Shown here: positions 33,636-44,854 of the stretch, in pieces
How the letters are laid out: every line of letters starts with the position of its first letter
Numbering within the stretch: the stretch's first letter is position 1
Assembly (NCBI GenBank): GCA_036365515.1
Contig: CM070874.1
Coordinates: 165,000,297 to 165,064,296 of the forward strand
Length of the DNA stretch: 64,000 nucleotides
Source of the DNA: Torymus aiolomorphi
Taxonomy: Eukaryota; Arthropoda; Insecta; Hymenoptera; Torymidae
Direction: 5' to 3'
Notes under the pieces: model-generated
The model's input: the letters and a program-made list of their open reading frames with translations, nothing else
What the model was told of the DNA's origin: nothing
Databases searched by the model: none
Program-made: the position numbers and the translations under genes

Positions 33636-36612
33636 CTAATCTATTAAGCATCCGTCTCGTTTTTTCGCGCGCAGTACCCCTTCGATGAAGGTATTTATCG
33701 CGTCCCATCGGTCTTTCCCTGAAAGCATGCATTCGATCACCACGTCGGGCGAGAGTCGCCCTACCATCACCTCCAATCGTTGTCTTTCCGCGGTCCACCT
33801 ATTACATGCGAAGAAGGTGTGTTCCGCGTCATCCCTCTCGTGCCCGCAGTATTTACATTTCGGCGTATCTATTTTACCTAATTTAAATAGGTAATATCGA
33901 AAGTATCCATGTCCTGTCAGGAACTGCGTAAGGTAAAAGTTAACCTCTCCGTACTTCCGTCCCAGCCACCTCGTTATGTCTTGAATCAATAGGTAGGTCC
34001 ATCTACCCTTCGTCCCCGCCCTCCACCTCTCATGCCAAGTTTGTAGCGTCTGGCGGCGGGCTTCGCCCTCCGCTTCTGCCCGTCCTACTTCTGCGCTCCT
34101 ATCGTAGATCTGCTTCCGTTCCCGTGCGAGCAGGTCTATCGGAATCATACCAGCTATCGCCGCCACAGCCTCTACCGACACCGTCCGATACGCGCATGCA
34201 ACTCTCAGCGCACCTCGCTGGTGCACCGCCACCATTCTCTTCCTGTACTTGATAACTTCCATGGCATCAGCCCAAATCTCCGCTCCATAGAGGAGTATAG
34301 AGTTGATCGTCGCCATGAGAAGTCTTCTCTTGGATGTCCGCGGGCCTCCAACGTTGCGCATTAACCTACTTAGTGCCGCTATACGCGCTTCTGCCTTTGC
34401 CGTTACTTCCCTGATGTGGGGCCAAAAGCAAAGCTTTGAGTTCAGGGTGACACCTACATACTTCGCAGTCGGTCTCGTAGTTACTAACTCGGATCCTACG
34501 TACACCGGTAGTATCGTAAGGATCTCTTTAGCCCGTGCTCCGTCATCCACCTAGTTACTCGTTTCATTACCTGGCACAAGATAAGTTTTGCCAAATCCGC
34601 GTTCCGTGCTTCTACCACCATCGCGACGTCGTCCGCATATCTTACGAGAAATGCCCCGTTGGGCATGTCCAGGCACAGCAAACCGTCGTACGACGCGATC
34701 CAAAAATCGGGGCCCAACAGTGATCCCTGTGCAACGCCTGCCGTAATTTCCCTAACCACCGTCCCTTCGCTCGTCTCGATAATGAGTTCGCGATCCCGGA
34801 AGTAGTCCTCTGCTACGCGTAGTATGTAGGGTGGGACACCGAAGCCCCTCAGCGCTGCGAGTAGGTCTGCCCAGCGTGCCAAATTGAAAACGTTTTTAAC
34901 GTCCAGAGTTGCTACCAACACCAGTGGTCGCGCTCCGTGACATCGTTCCCTTGATCGCCCCACCACCGCGGTAACCGATTGTATCGCGCCTATCGTTGAA
35001 AAACCCTTTCTAAATCAATGCTGGTTTTCCGATAAACCCCCTGACTGTTGTATCTCGATTTGGGTTCTGCTCCTTAATAGCGCCTCCATACCCTTGCCGA
35101 TCTTGTCTAATAGGCTAAGCGGCCAATACGCGGACGGGGATGTCATGTCTCCCTTCCCCTTGCTGATAAGGACAAGCTTCGCCCTTTTCCAACGACTGCT
35201 GAAAACACCTTCCCTGAGACATAAGTTGTAGGTATCCAGTAAAGTTTCCGGGCATCGTGAGACGATGGCCTTTAAAACCTCCACTGGAATCCCATCGGGG
35301 CCTGGCACCTTGCCGCTCTTAAGAGATCTAATCGCTACCCGTAGCTCAGGCTTGGTAAACGAGGGTATATCCTCCTGTCGCACGTCCTCATACAGAGTCT
35401 CTTCCCTCGGCGGATGCTCAGGGAAAAGCCCGTCAACTATCTCACTTATCAAACGCGCTTCCTTTATCTCCGGTGGCTTCATTGCCCCTATTCTACAAGT
35501 TACGATTTTGTAGCCTAGTCCCCACGGGTCGGAGTTAACTTCGTCGCACACCTCTTTCCAGCATCGTCGCTTACTGGATTTAATCGCGAGCCTTAGCCTT
35601 TTTTTGCCTGTTTAAATTCAGCGTTAAAAACAGTGGCCCCGCGTCGTTCCCGTGCGCGCTGTGCCCATCTACGGAGCCTCAAGCATACCCTAATTAACTC
35701 CGCGATCTCCTCCGTCCACCAGTACGCTGGTTGGCGACGGTTTCCATTTCTGTTTCGCGGCATAGAGGCATCGTATGTTCTTACTATAGCTGAGGTTGCC
35801 CTGGTCACCTGAGCTTCCGCACGCTCTCGGCCTGATAAATCATTTTCATCAGACCTTTTTGGTACACTTAGCATTTCTACTAACCGATCCACCTTTAATC
35901 GATGGGCGTTCCACCGCGGTAATGGTCTGCTCACTTGGGGTACACTGACCCTATCTAAAACCATAAACGTGATGTACTGGTGATCACTGCCTGACTCTTC
36001 CTCTAAGACCTGCCAGTTACTAATCCTCGGTACTAGTTGCTCAGATGCAAAAGTGACGTCTGGTATGGATTCGCCGACCCCGGGGCGTCGATAAGTAGTG
36101 ACAGTGCCCTCTTTCGCAACCTCCAATCCTAATCTAGCGGCCATCTCGAGTAAATCCCTGCCCCTACTGTTCGTCTCTGGCATACCCCATTCTATCGCCC
36201 TTGCGTTAAAATCCCCCGCAACCAGTAGGAGGCCAGAGATATTGCGCAATACGTCTTCCATGCGTTCAACCTGCCTAAGAAATTCGTTTCTTCGTAAGTT
36301 GGGGGATATATACACGCTCACATAGGTAACATCCCCGACGCGCGCCCATATTAGACCCTCCCCCTTGCCTCGTCCGGTAATCTTTGACCTATGTGTACCT
36401 GCTATCCAGACCGCCGCTGTGTCGGTCTCGTCCGCGAACCACGTGGTCGTATTGCGGGTCCGATGCCTATACTGTTCGCTAACCAATGACACGTCCGCGA
36501 GCCCCTGGCTCACTCGATTAGTGAGCAGGTCGTCAGCGAGTACGGCGCCGTTCGTGTTTATTTGTAGAACCGTCGTCATTTTTTTGGCAGGTTGCTTTAA
36601 CTTTTCTAGCAC
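33636..36612 (-). pseudogene. LINE ORF2: AP endonuclease, reverse transcriptase, zinc finger
   Basis: The endonuclease starts at TVLQINTNG (36570) and has GDFNARAIEWG, SRGRDLLE, SIPDVTFAS and the SGSDHQYI end motif. RT begins in 35015-35551 with VPGPDGIPVEVLK and AYWPLSLLDKIGK. It continues in 34496-34966 with a diverged TLDVKNVFNLARW, AGVAQGSLLGPDFW and the intact active site VRYADDVAM. The last part (33636-34550) has GVTLNSKLCFWPHI and the zinc finger CKYCGHERDDAEHTFFAC. Frame changes near 35590, 34990 and 34550 split it into four pieces. Confidence 0.9.
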
Positions 36613-36614
36613 GT

Positions 36615-37799
36615 CCCTGAAAGCGACGCATGCTCCCGTGCCCGGGAAATGCGCTAGCTCAGTGGCCGCAACCCCGCCTTTTTACACAAGAAGCAGGCCT
36701 GACCATCCGGGCTCGCGCGACAGTCCCTGGCCACGTGATCTGGTTTTTCACATTTCCTGCATAATGCACTACGATCCTCATCCTTATAGTCCTTTTTCAG
36801 ATGCCCAAAACCTTGGCATCTGAAACATCGCGGAACCACTATTCGCTTTCTAACTCGGTAACTGAAATACCCTATTTTAATCCTTCCTATCCTTAGGAGA
36901 GTCATGGTCGCAGTCTCGTCCATTTCGACTATGGCCATCCTCCGCTCTCCTCCCCCTACGTCAAATACGTGGGTGCTAAGGTTACGCATGTCGCTTACCA
37001 CCTCCCTAATCGCGGCGTTTACCTGTTCTTCGGTGGTCACGCACGTCATTCCGCCTATTTCCAGTGTAAGCCTTGGAGTGAGGCCTTTAACCTGGTATTC
37101 ATATCCCAGATTTTCCTGGATAACCCTCTGGAAGGCCTCCTTGCCTTCCGATCGGTTCTCCAGTTCTAAGAGAACCCCACCGTTTTTGGTCAGTCGGGTG
37201 TTTCTCACGGCCGCCTTCGCTTCCTCAGGTTTAACCTTAGAAGTGAGGTCCTTAAGTATCTCTGCATAACTCTTCTTCCGGGTTGACGTTATGTGTATTG
37301 CGCATCGTCGAGGCCGAGGATTTACCTTCTTCTCCTTCCTGTCTTGCTGCTGCTGTTGAGGACCCATGATCTTCCCACTATCTGGCCGCGTCGGCTTCTT
37401 TTTTCTGGTGACTGTGGTGAATCCATTCTGCTCCGTCCTCCCTCTCTTGGATGGGGAATTCTGCACCGGGCTGTCCCTTAATCGACGCTTTTTGTTCGGA
37501 GTCGCCTTCCCCGCTGCTCGGTCTCTAATTACCGGTGCTTCCCCATTTCTCTCATCTGCTGCCGTTCCACGTGCTGGTTGCACCCCGGCTGAGCGGACTT
37601 CCTCTAGAGCCTCGGCCGCCACGGTCAGAACTATTATCCCATCTTTTACCGGCATTGCGATGTTCTTCTGCTTGGAAGTCATGTCCCGCATGCAGCTCAG
37701 TAGGCGCTTCATGACGTCCAGGATTTCTCTCATTCTCTCCGATTGGTCCCGCTGATCTCTATGTGCTAGTTCCATCGGATCTGCTATCACTCGCCACAT
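36615..37799 (-). pseudogene. LINE ORF1 with three zinc knuckles
   Basis: The Met at 37799 opens a Lys/Arg/Pro-rich N-terminal half. It is followed by SYAEILKDL, NGGVLLELENRS and LTLEIGGM, then knuckles CFRCQGFGHLKKDYK (the last Cys replaced by Tyr), CRKCEKPDHVARDC and CFLCKKAG. A frameshift near 36665 ends the frame at 36654; the expected C-terminus, with GTGACVAFRDVL, continues in another frame to about 36580, just before the ORF2 start. ORF1 binds element RNA in R1-clade elements. Confidence 0.85.
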
Positions 37800-38640
37800 C
37801 CAGGATCGTTCGGGCTGTGCGGTCAGTCGGCGTGTTCGCTCCGCCTTCCCTTCCTTGGATTTCTACATCTATATCTTTGATTTTGAGGTGAGTCATCATA
37901 CTTACAATCTGTGTTTTAAGACGGTTCGCCCATTATGGGAGCCACACCTCGGTGTGGATACTATCCCCGCCTGTAAGAACCCCTATTTATGGGTGCCGAA
38001 GCCGAGAGGCGGTTTGTCGGCCTGTCACTCCTATCGGCACCTAGTGACTCTACAGAAAAAGGTTACGGGATTGGCCCGCGCCATAATGAAGCAAAAGGTT
38101 TAACGTCACCCCTACCGAGTGGGCGATGTTGGGTCCATCCCAACACCTGACCCAAACCTCAGGCTAGACGGTGTGCGATTTTCCCTACGCAGCTTCAGGT
38201 ATAAGGAAATATTGACCATGTAATCCTTCACACCTGCGCCCGCCTGACCTGTTTCAACCCTTCCATTGGCTCCAGTCGGTGGAAACGTGTTGCTCTTCCC
38301 ACATTGAACATGCATTTTCACTAGGTTTTCGCCCGTATTTATGGGTCTTACGCACCCTAATATTACTCCATGCAGAGGTTAGGTACTAACTTCACGCATC
38401 ACCCCGGTCGAGGAGTTTACTACTCTCCTCTTGGCTAATCTGAACGGACTATCCGCAGACCATCGGCCGCAACCCACTCATACTGTGCCCATTCATTCGT
38501 CCATTCTCACGTTCCTCTGTCCGCGACTGCTTATTCAATATATTCGCAGCTGACCAGTCCCAGCTGGCCCTTCCCCGATCCGCAACCTGGGGATGCGCCA
38601 GGTAGCATGGAAAAATGCTCATCTATGGCTAGATAGACCC
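37800..38640 (-). mobile_element. LINE 5' untranslated region
   Basis: It is homologous to 7143-7845. It contains the paired CGAGGAGTTTACTACTCTCCTCTT block, itself partly self-complementary, and several Cys-rich but not conserved ORFs that I leave out. It ends at the microsatellite. Confidence 0.75.
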
Positions 38641-38842
<202 letters not shown>

Positions 38843-38884
38843 AACTTTTTGCAGTATATAATTTTCCAATAAAAAATAACTTGA

Positions 38885-39195
38885 TAGGATAGGTTTAGGA
38901 ATTGGAATTTATGGCTTTGTCAATTTGTGAGGTTGGTCTTTGCGGTTTGGGATTCGTTGATTAAGGGTTTATGAGTATGTGCCTTCGGGGTTTAAGGTTA
39001 GGAATTTGTGGGATTAAGGTTCGATCATATGTGGTTTTGGGATTTAGAGTTTGGCGTTTGAGGATTGTGTATTTAAGATTAGGGGTTTGGGATTCGTGAG
39101 TGTGGGAATTGTGTATAGGTAGGTTTGGGTTTTGTAGGCTTGGTGTTTGTGGGCTTGGGATTTATGGACTTGGGGTTTGTGGATAAAAATATACT
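38885..39195. repeat. Degenerate GGGTTTGT array, right copy
   Basis: This is the reverse-orientation partner of 29481-29960, with words such as GGGATTTATGG, TTGGGGTTTGTGG and GGTTTGGGATT. It lies just inside the right TIR of the pogo-like element. Confidence 0.7.
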
Positions 39196-39339
39196 TGGAA
39201 AATTTAGTTTTATCACCATGAAATATAAGATATTCAACCCTCAAAATTTTAAACCTATACAGTTTTGTTGCTTGATTTACGAATTTTTTTTTTTATTTTG
39301 CCTTATTGAAAAATATCAAATAGAACCGAAGATATTGAA

Positions 39340-40413
39340 AGGAACGTGATTTTGGAGTTGACTTTCGAGGGTGATTATCGTTCTCTAAAAGTGAATATTA
39401 GCCGATAAAAAAATACGTATCTCTTACTTTTCAATGCTCTATAACATCACAATTTTATCAAAATCGGGGGTTCATTCAATGTATTATTTGCCTGTATTGC
39501 TTTATAGTACGATTTAGGGGTAGTTCACCCCCATAATAAAAGATTATGCGAAACTACCGAAACACGTCAACTTTCTTTTGTCATTGTGTATTAGAAAAAC
39601 ATTTCTTTATATTTTTGTAACAGTTCTGTAAAATTCTAGACGAAAAAAATGCTCAGAAAATGTAGTTTTTCCCCTATTAAATTTAAGGGTTGCAACTCTT
39701 ACTATCGAAGCCTATATACTTTTGTTGCGTTTCTTGTGACAATTCTTTTCCATTTTGTTTTATTGAAAAATGTTGAAGAGAACTGAAGATATTGAAAAAA
39801 AAGTTGAATTTGAGGGTGACTTTCGCGGGTGGTTTTCACCCTCTTAGAGTGCATATCCGCCGATAAAAAAAATACTTATCTCCTACTATTCAATGCTCTA
39901 TAACATCACAATTTTATCAAAATCGGGGGTTCATTCAATGTATTATTTGTCTGTATTGCTTTATAATACGATTTAGGGGCAGTTCACCCCCATAATAAAA
40001 GATTATGCGGAAATACCGAAACAAGTCAACTTTCTTTTGTCATTGTGTAGTAGGAAAACATTTTTTTATATTTTTGTAACAGTTCTGTAAAATTCTAGAC
40101 GAAAAAAATGCTCAGAAAATGTAGTTTTTCCCCTATTATATTTAAGGTTTGCAACCCTTACTATCGAAGCCTATATACTTTTGTTGCGTTTCTTGTGACA
40201 ATTCTTTTCCATTTTGTTTTATTGAAAAATGTTGAAGAGAACTGAAGATATTGAAGAAAATGTGAATTTGGGGGTAACTTTCGGGGATGGTTTTCACCCC
40301 CTTAGAGTGCATATCCGCCGTAAAAAAAAATATGTGTCTTTTATTTTTTGATGTACTATAACATATCTCAGTATTATTGAAATCGGGGGTGACACCTCCC
40401 GTACTTTCCTTGT
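39340..40413. repeat. Right TIR of the pogo-like element: 458-bp tandem units
   Basis: The block CTAGACGAAAAAAATGCTCAG recurs at about 39637 and 40095, the AAGGGTTGCAACTCTTAC block at 39685 and 40142, and TTCAATGCTCTATAACATC at 39430 and 39888, all about 458 bp apart. A third partial unit reaches the terminus at 40413. The left TIR has only about 1.2 units. Confidence 0.85.
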
Positions 40414-40415
40414 TA

Positions 40416-41199
40416 GGAACAAGAGTCAAGGCCCCAGCATGTCTATACTGTGTGACCCCGAGTGTACAAAAAATAGGAAAACCGCTCAGGAAAACATCAG
40501 GGATGCATCTAATACAAGCCTTTTTCACGGCAACACGCAGGGAAGTTGTGAAAGTAATACATAGCGCCAGAACGAAGAGAGAGTCAGCGAGACGTCTCCG
40601 TTGCATTCCAAATTTTGGGAGATAAGTGGTGGCGGCGCACACGGATTTACTCTGCATGCAGCCTCACGGAATTTTCTCTGGAGGGAGCACCTTCAAGAAG
40701 CGAACTTTTGATATCTTTGTGTCTTCCTCCATTAAGCTAGCAGGAGAAAACGCATGGCAACGGAAGGTGGGAGTCGAACTCCTGCGTATTTCCCACAAGG
40801 GAGAAAAGCAAGATTTCCCCCAAAACAAAGGAGTTTCGCGCTATAAAAAGGGCGAGCAAGTGGGCCTCAACGCACAGTAATTTTCTGGACTTCTGCGAGG
40901 GCGAAGCTCTGTTCGACGAACGACCGTTGCCAAGACACTACCCCCACGGCGAAGCGCTGCCCGTGTAACGCCCGACTTGGACTCTAACGTTGTTTCAGCC
41001 ACCACAACGACAACCGACTCTGCGCCATGGCAAAGCATTGTCCATGCTACGTCTCACCTACCTCAGAGGGACGATTACCTCCCGGAGTGGGTCCCTGCTG
41101 AGAGCTGCCGACAACGAGCACAACCCGTCTACACAACGCTCCATGCTGCAAGGTCAACCGTCACGGAGGAATAAGAACATCGCAAGTTGAACCACCGAT
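40416..41199 (+). repeat. Gypsy-1 5' LTR
   Basis: It is similar to 57504-58288 from GAACAAGAGTCAAGG to GTTGAACCACCGAT. A TATA box (TATAAAA at 40842-40848) is followed 25-30 bases later by CTCAACGCACAG, a likely start region. Similarity stops at 41199, and neither an AATAAA nor a primer binding site follows, while the 3' copy has an AATAAA 80 bases further on. This suggests that the R/U5 end and the primer site are deleted here. The left border abuts the TIR of the pogo-like element. Confidence 0.8.
40842..40848 (+). promoter_or_regulatory. TATA box of the Gypsy-1 5' LTR
   Basis: CTATAAAAAGGGCGAGCAAG is conserved as CTATAAAAAGGGCCAGCAAG in the 3' LTR at 57936-57955. Conservation and position mark it as the core promoter. 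Confidence 0.7.
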
Positions 41200-41900
41200 G
41201 ACTTGTGTATTAGCGGCCGCGAGGCCACAAAAGAGAAGCAATCGGAGTATGAGAAAGTAAAAATAAATAGTAACAATGGAAACATGTCTAATAATGAAGT
41301 TTCAAAAAGAAGTGTCGGGGATTTAGAGGAAAATTTTTCGGAGACATTCACAAGAAAATTAAAAGAGAAAGATGGATTTGGAACGATATCTAAAAGTCAA
41401 TGATCCTAGTGCGCGCAAAATAGGTCAGGTCAAAATAATGGGCAAGGTATACCGCCAAGAAATTTCTAAGGTAATGGTAATAATTCACGAAATTTTGCAA
41501 GTAATGGAAATAAAAATTTCAAAGGGTGGAATGCAGAAAATCGTAGGACACCGTTTTTACCAAATAAAAATAATCATAATAATGGACGAAATTTTAATAA
41601 TTACCAAAACAGACAAACAAATAGAAACGAGCATAATAATTATTCAAATAATACAAATTTTTCATGAAATAGACAAGAACCATATAATTCACATGTTCCT
41701 AGTTGTTTTTATTGCGGTAAGTTAGGTCATGTTCAACGTAGTTGTTATAAGTTTCAAAATGATACGGGTAGGAGTGCACCATCAGCACAGGGAACCTTTA
41801 CGGATCTCTTTCGAACAGGCGCGTTGGGAAAGACAGAGAATGGACCGCGCCCTTTTACGGCAGGCAACGACACAGCCCAACCGTTAGTTTCGAAACCGTG
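41200..41900 (+). pseudogene. Gypsy-1 gag (nucleocapsid end)
   Basis: In a frame interrupted by frameshifts the plus strand encodes an Asn/Arg-rich tract (from about 41480: repeated NNxNN words), then the zinc knuckle CFYCGKLGHVQRSC (about 41707-41750). A stretch with TFTDLFRTGAL follows before a stop at about 41900. The Ile-rich ORF over the same bases is its shadow. Matrix and capsid parts are missing or unrecognisable, so gag is largely deleted. Confidence 0.7.
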
Positions 41901-42944
41901 AATCTTAGTCAGAAAAGCTCAGCGCCGACCATAAAGATTGACATAGGAGAATTTAGTCAACCACTTATTTTTATGTTAGACACAGAAGCTTCTGTCAATC
42001 TTGTAAAAAGATCAGACGTATCTCCTTATGTTAATATTGACACTAATCACATAATTATTTTGAAAGGAATAACGACTCATGCCATAAAAACTTTGGGTAG
42101 AGTCAGAGTTGATTTTAATAATTATAAAGTTGATTTTCATCTTGTAACTGACGATTTTCCTATTATTGAAGCGGGTATTCTAGGCACTGAGTTTTTTAGA
42201 GAGAATTTTACGCAAGTGAATTATCGGGAGAATTATATAGAATTTAATGGACAAATAATTCCGTTTGAAAATATTTCTTATGGAAGAAATAAATTACATG
42301 AATTAAATGAGAAACAAAATGAAGATGTTGCTACACAATCTTACATTGATTGTGAATTTTTGCAGAGAGTCGAGGATTTGATTTTAATAAATAATGATGA
42401 TTGTGACTTTACGAAAAATTACTTTCGAGAAAAGAGCGTTAGGGGAGATGAAGAAAAACCAGAAAACCAAAATAAAGCATTTAGTGAAATAAATGATGTG
42501 TACGGGAGTTCAAAAGTAATGAAAAAAGATTTTTCTTTGGGAATTAATAAATGGGGTAAAAATGGTGATCATTATAAAAGAGGTCGCGACGTGAAAATAT
42601 TTAGTGAAAAGGGAGATAATGTTATATTTCGTAGTGAAGAAAATTGTGTCGAAGATTTAATTGAAGACGATATTAATGAAAATTATGTTGAATTTAATTG
42701 TAGAAAATTTTATATCGGCAGTAATAAAAATAGTGTATTGTCTAATAAGCCATACGAAAATGTGTCCGAAGAAGATTTGATAACTTTTGAGAATGAAAAT
42801 TTTAGCAAAAATTTTAATGGATATAATGTTCCCAGTAAAAATGAAGTTATTTTTGAAAATGAAGTTAATTGTAATATGAGTAAAAATGATGAAAAAGTAA
42901 TGGAAGTTCGATCATTGAAGGGAAAGTGTCTAAAGAAGAAATAA
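41898..42944 (+). pseudogene. Gypsy-1 protease and start of a repetitive linker
   Basis: The protease lies at the N-terminus (residues about 10-115): FMLDTEAS is the active-site block, where the Gly normally found after Asp-Thr is Glu, followed by IKTLGRVRVDF, FPIIEAGILGTEFF. A long acidic Asn/Glu-rich linker follows with no known domain. The substitution next to the catalytic Asp would be expected to impair activity. The frame ends at 42944; the next codons continue in another frame up to the TRIM at 43001. Confidence 0.75.
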
Positions 42945-43000
42945 TAAATGTTTATGATAATATTGAATGTTTCGGGGATAATGAAAATAAAAGTTGATGT

Positions 43001-43211
43001 TATAACGGAGATCACAGATTCGGCGCTAGTCGGCGCATAGTAGAGCCCTGTGATACCGGCATTCCGGGAAATCACGCATATATTGGGCTGAGTGAGTGTG
43101 CGGTCGGTAGCCCCGTGGTTAGGGCGCTCGATTCGTTCGAACGAGTCGGGTACACATCCCGATGCCATCGCCTATTCTTTCTGTTTCTCCGAAATCTGTA
43201 ATCTCGTTACA
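43001..43211 (+). repeat. TRIM left LTR
   Basis: It is about 90 percent similar to the right LTR by eye. Shared blocks are GATCACAGATTCGGCG, GTGATACCGGCATTCC and TTTCTCCGAAATCTGTAAT. A tRNA-like segment lies at 43100-43171. Confidence 0.9.
43100..43171 (+). other. tRNA-like segment in the TRIM left LTR
   Basis: A-box-like TAGCCCCGTGG is followed by GTTAGGGCGCTC and a perfect T-arm stem TCGGG/CCCGA around a 7-nt loop. The 5' GCGGTCGG faces the 3' CCATCGC in the acceptor position. The T loop has lost its TTC, so it is probably not a working B box. Confidence 0.7.
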
Positions 43212-43822
43212 GTGGCGCCCAACGTAAATAACCTGCGATCGGAAACTTTCGTTCCGATGCTTTCGGATCTTCGGTCCTCAATATTTATTCCTCCCACACC
43301 CATCATGCCGCGCATCACGTCTCGCTCCCCCGATAATTGACCACGTGGATGACTGTGTGCACAGGTAAAATTGTCACAAGCAAAAGCACTACTTCTCGAC
43401 TCTTCCTCATAGTTGTGTATACGTTTACGTGACAAATACTTCAGCATCGCACGAGAGGGTTACTACCGTGTATACCAGTCTGACAAGGGTCGCCATAGGA
43501 TAAAAAGCAAAAACGCGTCTATCATGGCCGTGCTTGTGAATATAGAAAAGTGGGCCGACCCAATGCAGCAATCGTGGTTCGGATGTTGATCGCGCCACGT
43601 CGCTCGCCAGTTATATTAGCGAATGTGTATCGGACTTACACTTCGCGCTGCATCGAGCACATCATTTCTCCACACAAAGCAGAGTAGTGCACACAGATAA
43701 GTTTGAGTCTCGAGATCAATGGAGTTAATCCCGATCGGGCCTCCCGACACAGGAGAAGATTAAAAAGTGCCTCCTATAGGTATCTTGCGCTCCTAAGGAT
43801 AGGTCGTGTTTGAGGTGGGGGG

Positions 43823-44035
43823 TATAACGCAGATCACAGATTCGGCGTTAGTTGGCGCATAGTAGAGCTCTGTGATACCGGCATTCCGGGAAATCACGCA
43901 TATATTGGGCTGAGTGAGTGTGCGATCGGTAGCCGCGTGGTTAGGGCGCTCGACTCTCATCCGGACGAATCGGGTTCAAATCTTGATGCCATCGCCTATT
44001 TTTTCTGTTTCTCCGAAATCTGTAATCCCGTTACA
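43823..44035 (+). repeat. TRIM right LTR
   Basis: This is the partner of 43001-43211 and carries the better preserved tRNA-like segment at 43922-43995. The unusual TA start is shared by both LTRs, so it is original rather than a late mutation. Confidence 0.9.
43922..43995 (+). other. tRNA-like segment in the TRIM right LTR
   Basis: It has a 74-nt span. The acceptor stem GCGATCGG/CCATCGC pairs 7 bp with one bulged base. A-box TAGCCGCGTGG matches the TRGCNNAGTGG pattern at most positions. A D-arm GCC/GGC is possible, the anticodon arm is weak, and the T-arm TCGGG/CTTGA encloses TTCAAAT, which gives the B-box-like GGGTTCAAATC. I cannot assign an amino acid, and it is not counted as a tRNA gene. 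Confidence 0.7.
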
Positions 44036-44039
44036 ATGT

Positions 44040-44854
44040 GAAAATAAAGTTCGAGGTGAAATATTTGGAGTTTTCAAATTTATAAGAATAAAATTGTATG
44101 TGAAAATAATGGTGGTTTCGTGGATAATGAAAATAAAATTCTATGTGAAAATAATGTTGGTTTCGTGGGAAGTGAAAATAAGAGTTCACGTGAAATTCAA
44201 AGTGAAATAATTAAAAATTTTGATACTTATGAAAATAAAAGTTTACGTGAAAATAATGTTCAGTGTAATGAAACAAGTGATGGTCTCGTAGACAAAGAAA
44301 ATAAAAGTTTATGTGAAGCTCGATGTGAAATAATTGAAGGTTTCGGAATTAAGAAACATAAAAGTTTAAGTGAAAATAAAGTTCAGGGTGAACTAAATAA
44401 AAGTTTCAGAGTTAATGAAAATGGTTTATGTGAGAATAATTATTACTTTGTAATCAAGAGAGATGAAAATTTTGGTGACGTTTCGCGTAAAGATGAAATA
44501 TGCAATGGGGAGAAAAATAATGAAAATGAAGTATTTTGTGGAGAATTAAATGACGAAAAATTATTTAGTGAATCGGATGAAAATATGGGGTATAAAGAGT
44601 TAAGTCACAATTATCTCGAAATTTATGAAAAACCTTATCTTAGTGAAATCCAGGATGAACAAATTATGCAAATGTATTTAGAAAATAGTTTTGATGAGAG
44701 AAATAAAACGCAAAGTCCGCGTGAAAAAGAACGCAATGCTTTTTACAACAAGTTTAAGGCAAAAGATAATTCTTTCACATTTGATGCCGAGAATAATTTA
44801 AAAATTAATAAAAATCAAATATTGCAAATCACGAAAGCTGATATTCACGAGTGA
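44040..44854 (+). pseudogene. Gypsy-1 repetitive linker between protease and RT
   Basis: GAAAATAAAAGTTTATGTGAAAATAA-like words, coding for ENKSLCEN or similar, recur roughly every 45-100 bases from 44040 to 44420, and the same words occur before the TRIM at 42960-42995. The encoded protein is acidic and rich in Asn, Lys and Glu with no known fold. A conserved-looking end (ERNAFYNKFKAKDNSF) precedes the RT segment. The total protease-RT linker exceeds 500 codons, which is long for Gypsy elements. Confidence 0.65.

Larger units (their letters stand above)
33373..38640 (-). mobile_element. R1-clade LINE, nearly full length, lodged in a microsatellite
   Basis: A 5' UTR (37800-38640), ORF1 with zinc knuckles, and ORF2 with endonuclease, reverse transcriptase and a C-terminal CCHC are in order on the minus strand. 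It is much more GC-rich than the surroundings. TTG/TTA microsatellite abuts both ends. R1-clade LINEs include site-specific members, some of which target microsatellites (Waldo) or telomeric repeats (SART, TRAS), so targeting of TTG repeats is plausible. Frameshifts in both ORFs make it inactive. Confidence 0.85.
43001..44035. mobile_element. TRIM: miniature LTR retrotransposon, 1035 bp, ATGT duplication
   Basis: LTRs of 211 bp (43001-43211) and 213 bp (43823-44035) start TATAACG and end CGTTACA, and are flanked by ATGT (42997-43000 and 44036-44039). One base after the first LTR is TGGCGCCCAACGT (43213-43225), a primer binding site of the tRNA-Lys type used by many retroelements. GAGGTGGGGGG (43812-43822) is the polypurine tract. 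The 600-bp interior codes for nothing. The insertion sits in a protein repeat of Gypsy-1 (ENKS-CEN words), and removing it with one ATGT restores the repeat, which confirms the duplication. Confidence 0.9.

Noticed and set aside
36904..37755. Plus-strand ORFs opposite LINE ORF1
   Set aside because: They are antisense shadows of the GC-rich minus-strand ORF1, whose zinc knuckles decide the coding strand.
39044..40657. ORFs in the right TIR region
   Set aside because: They are short, unlike any protein I know, and fall in 458-bp repeats and LTR sequence.
40760..40800. A tRNA T-arm-like GTGGGAGTCGAACTCCTGCG in the Gypsy-1 LTR
   Set aside because: It occurs in both LTRs, but no acceptor or D arm can be formed around it, so I treat it as chance similarity.
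43922..43995. A functional tRNA gene
   Set aside because: The acceptor stem has a bulge, the anticodon arm is weak, and no normal anticodon loop can be assigned. It lies in an LTR and is repeated in the partner LTR.
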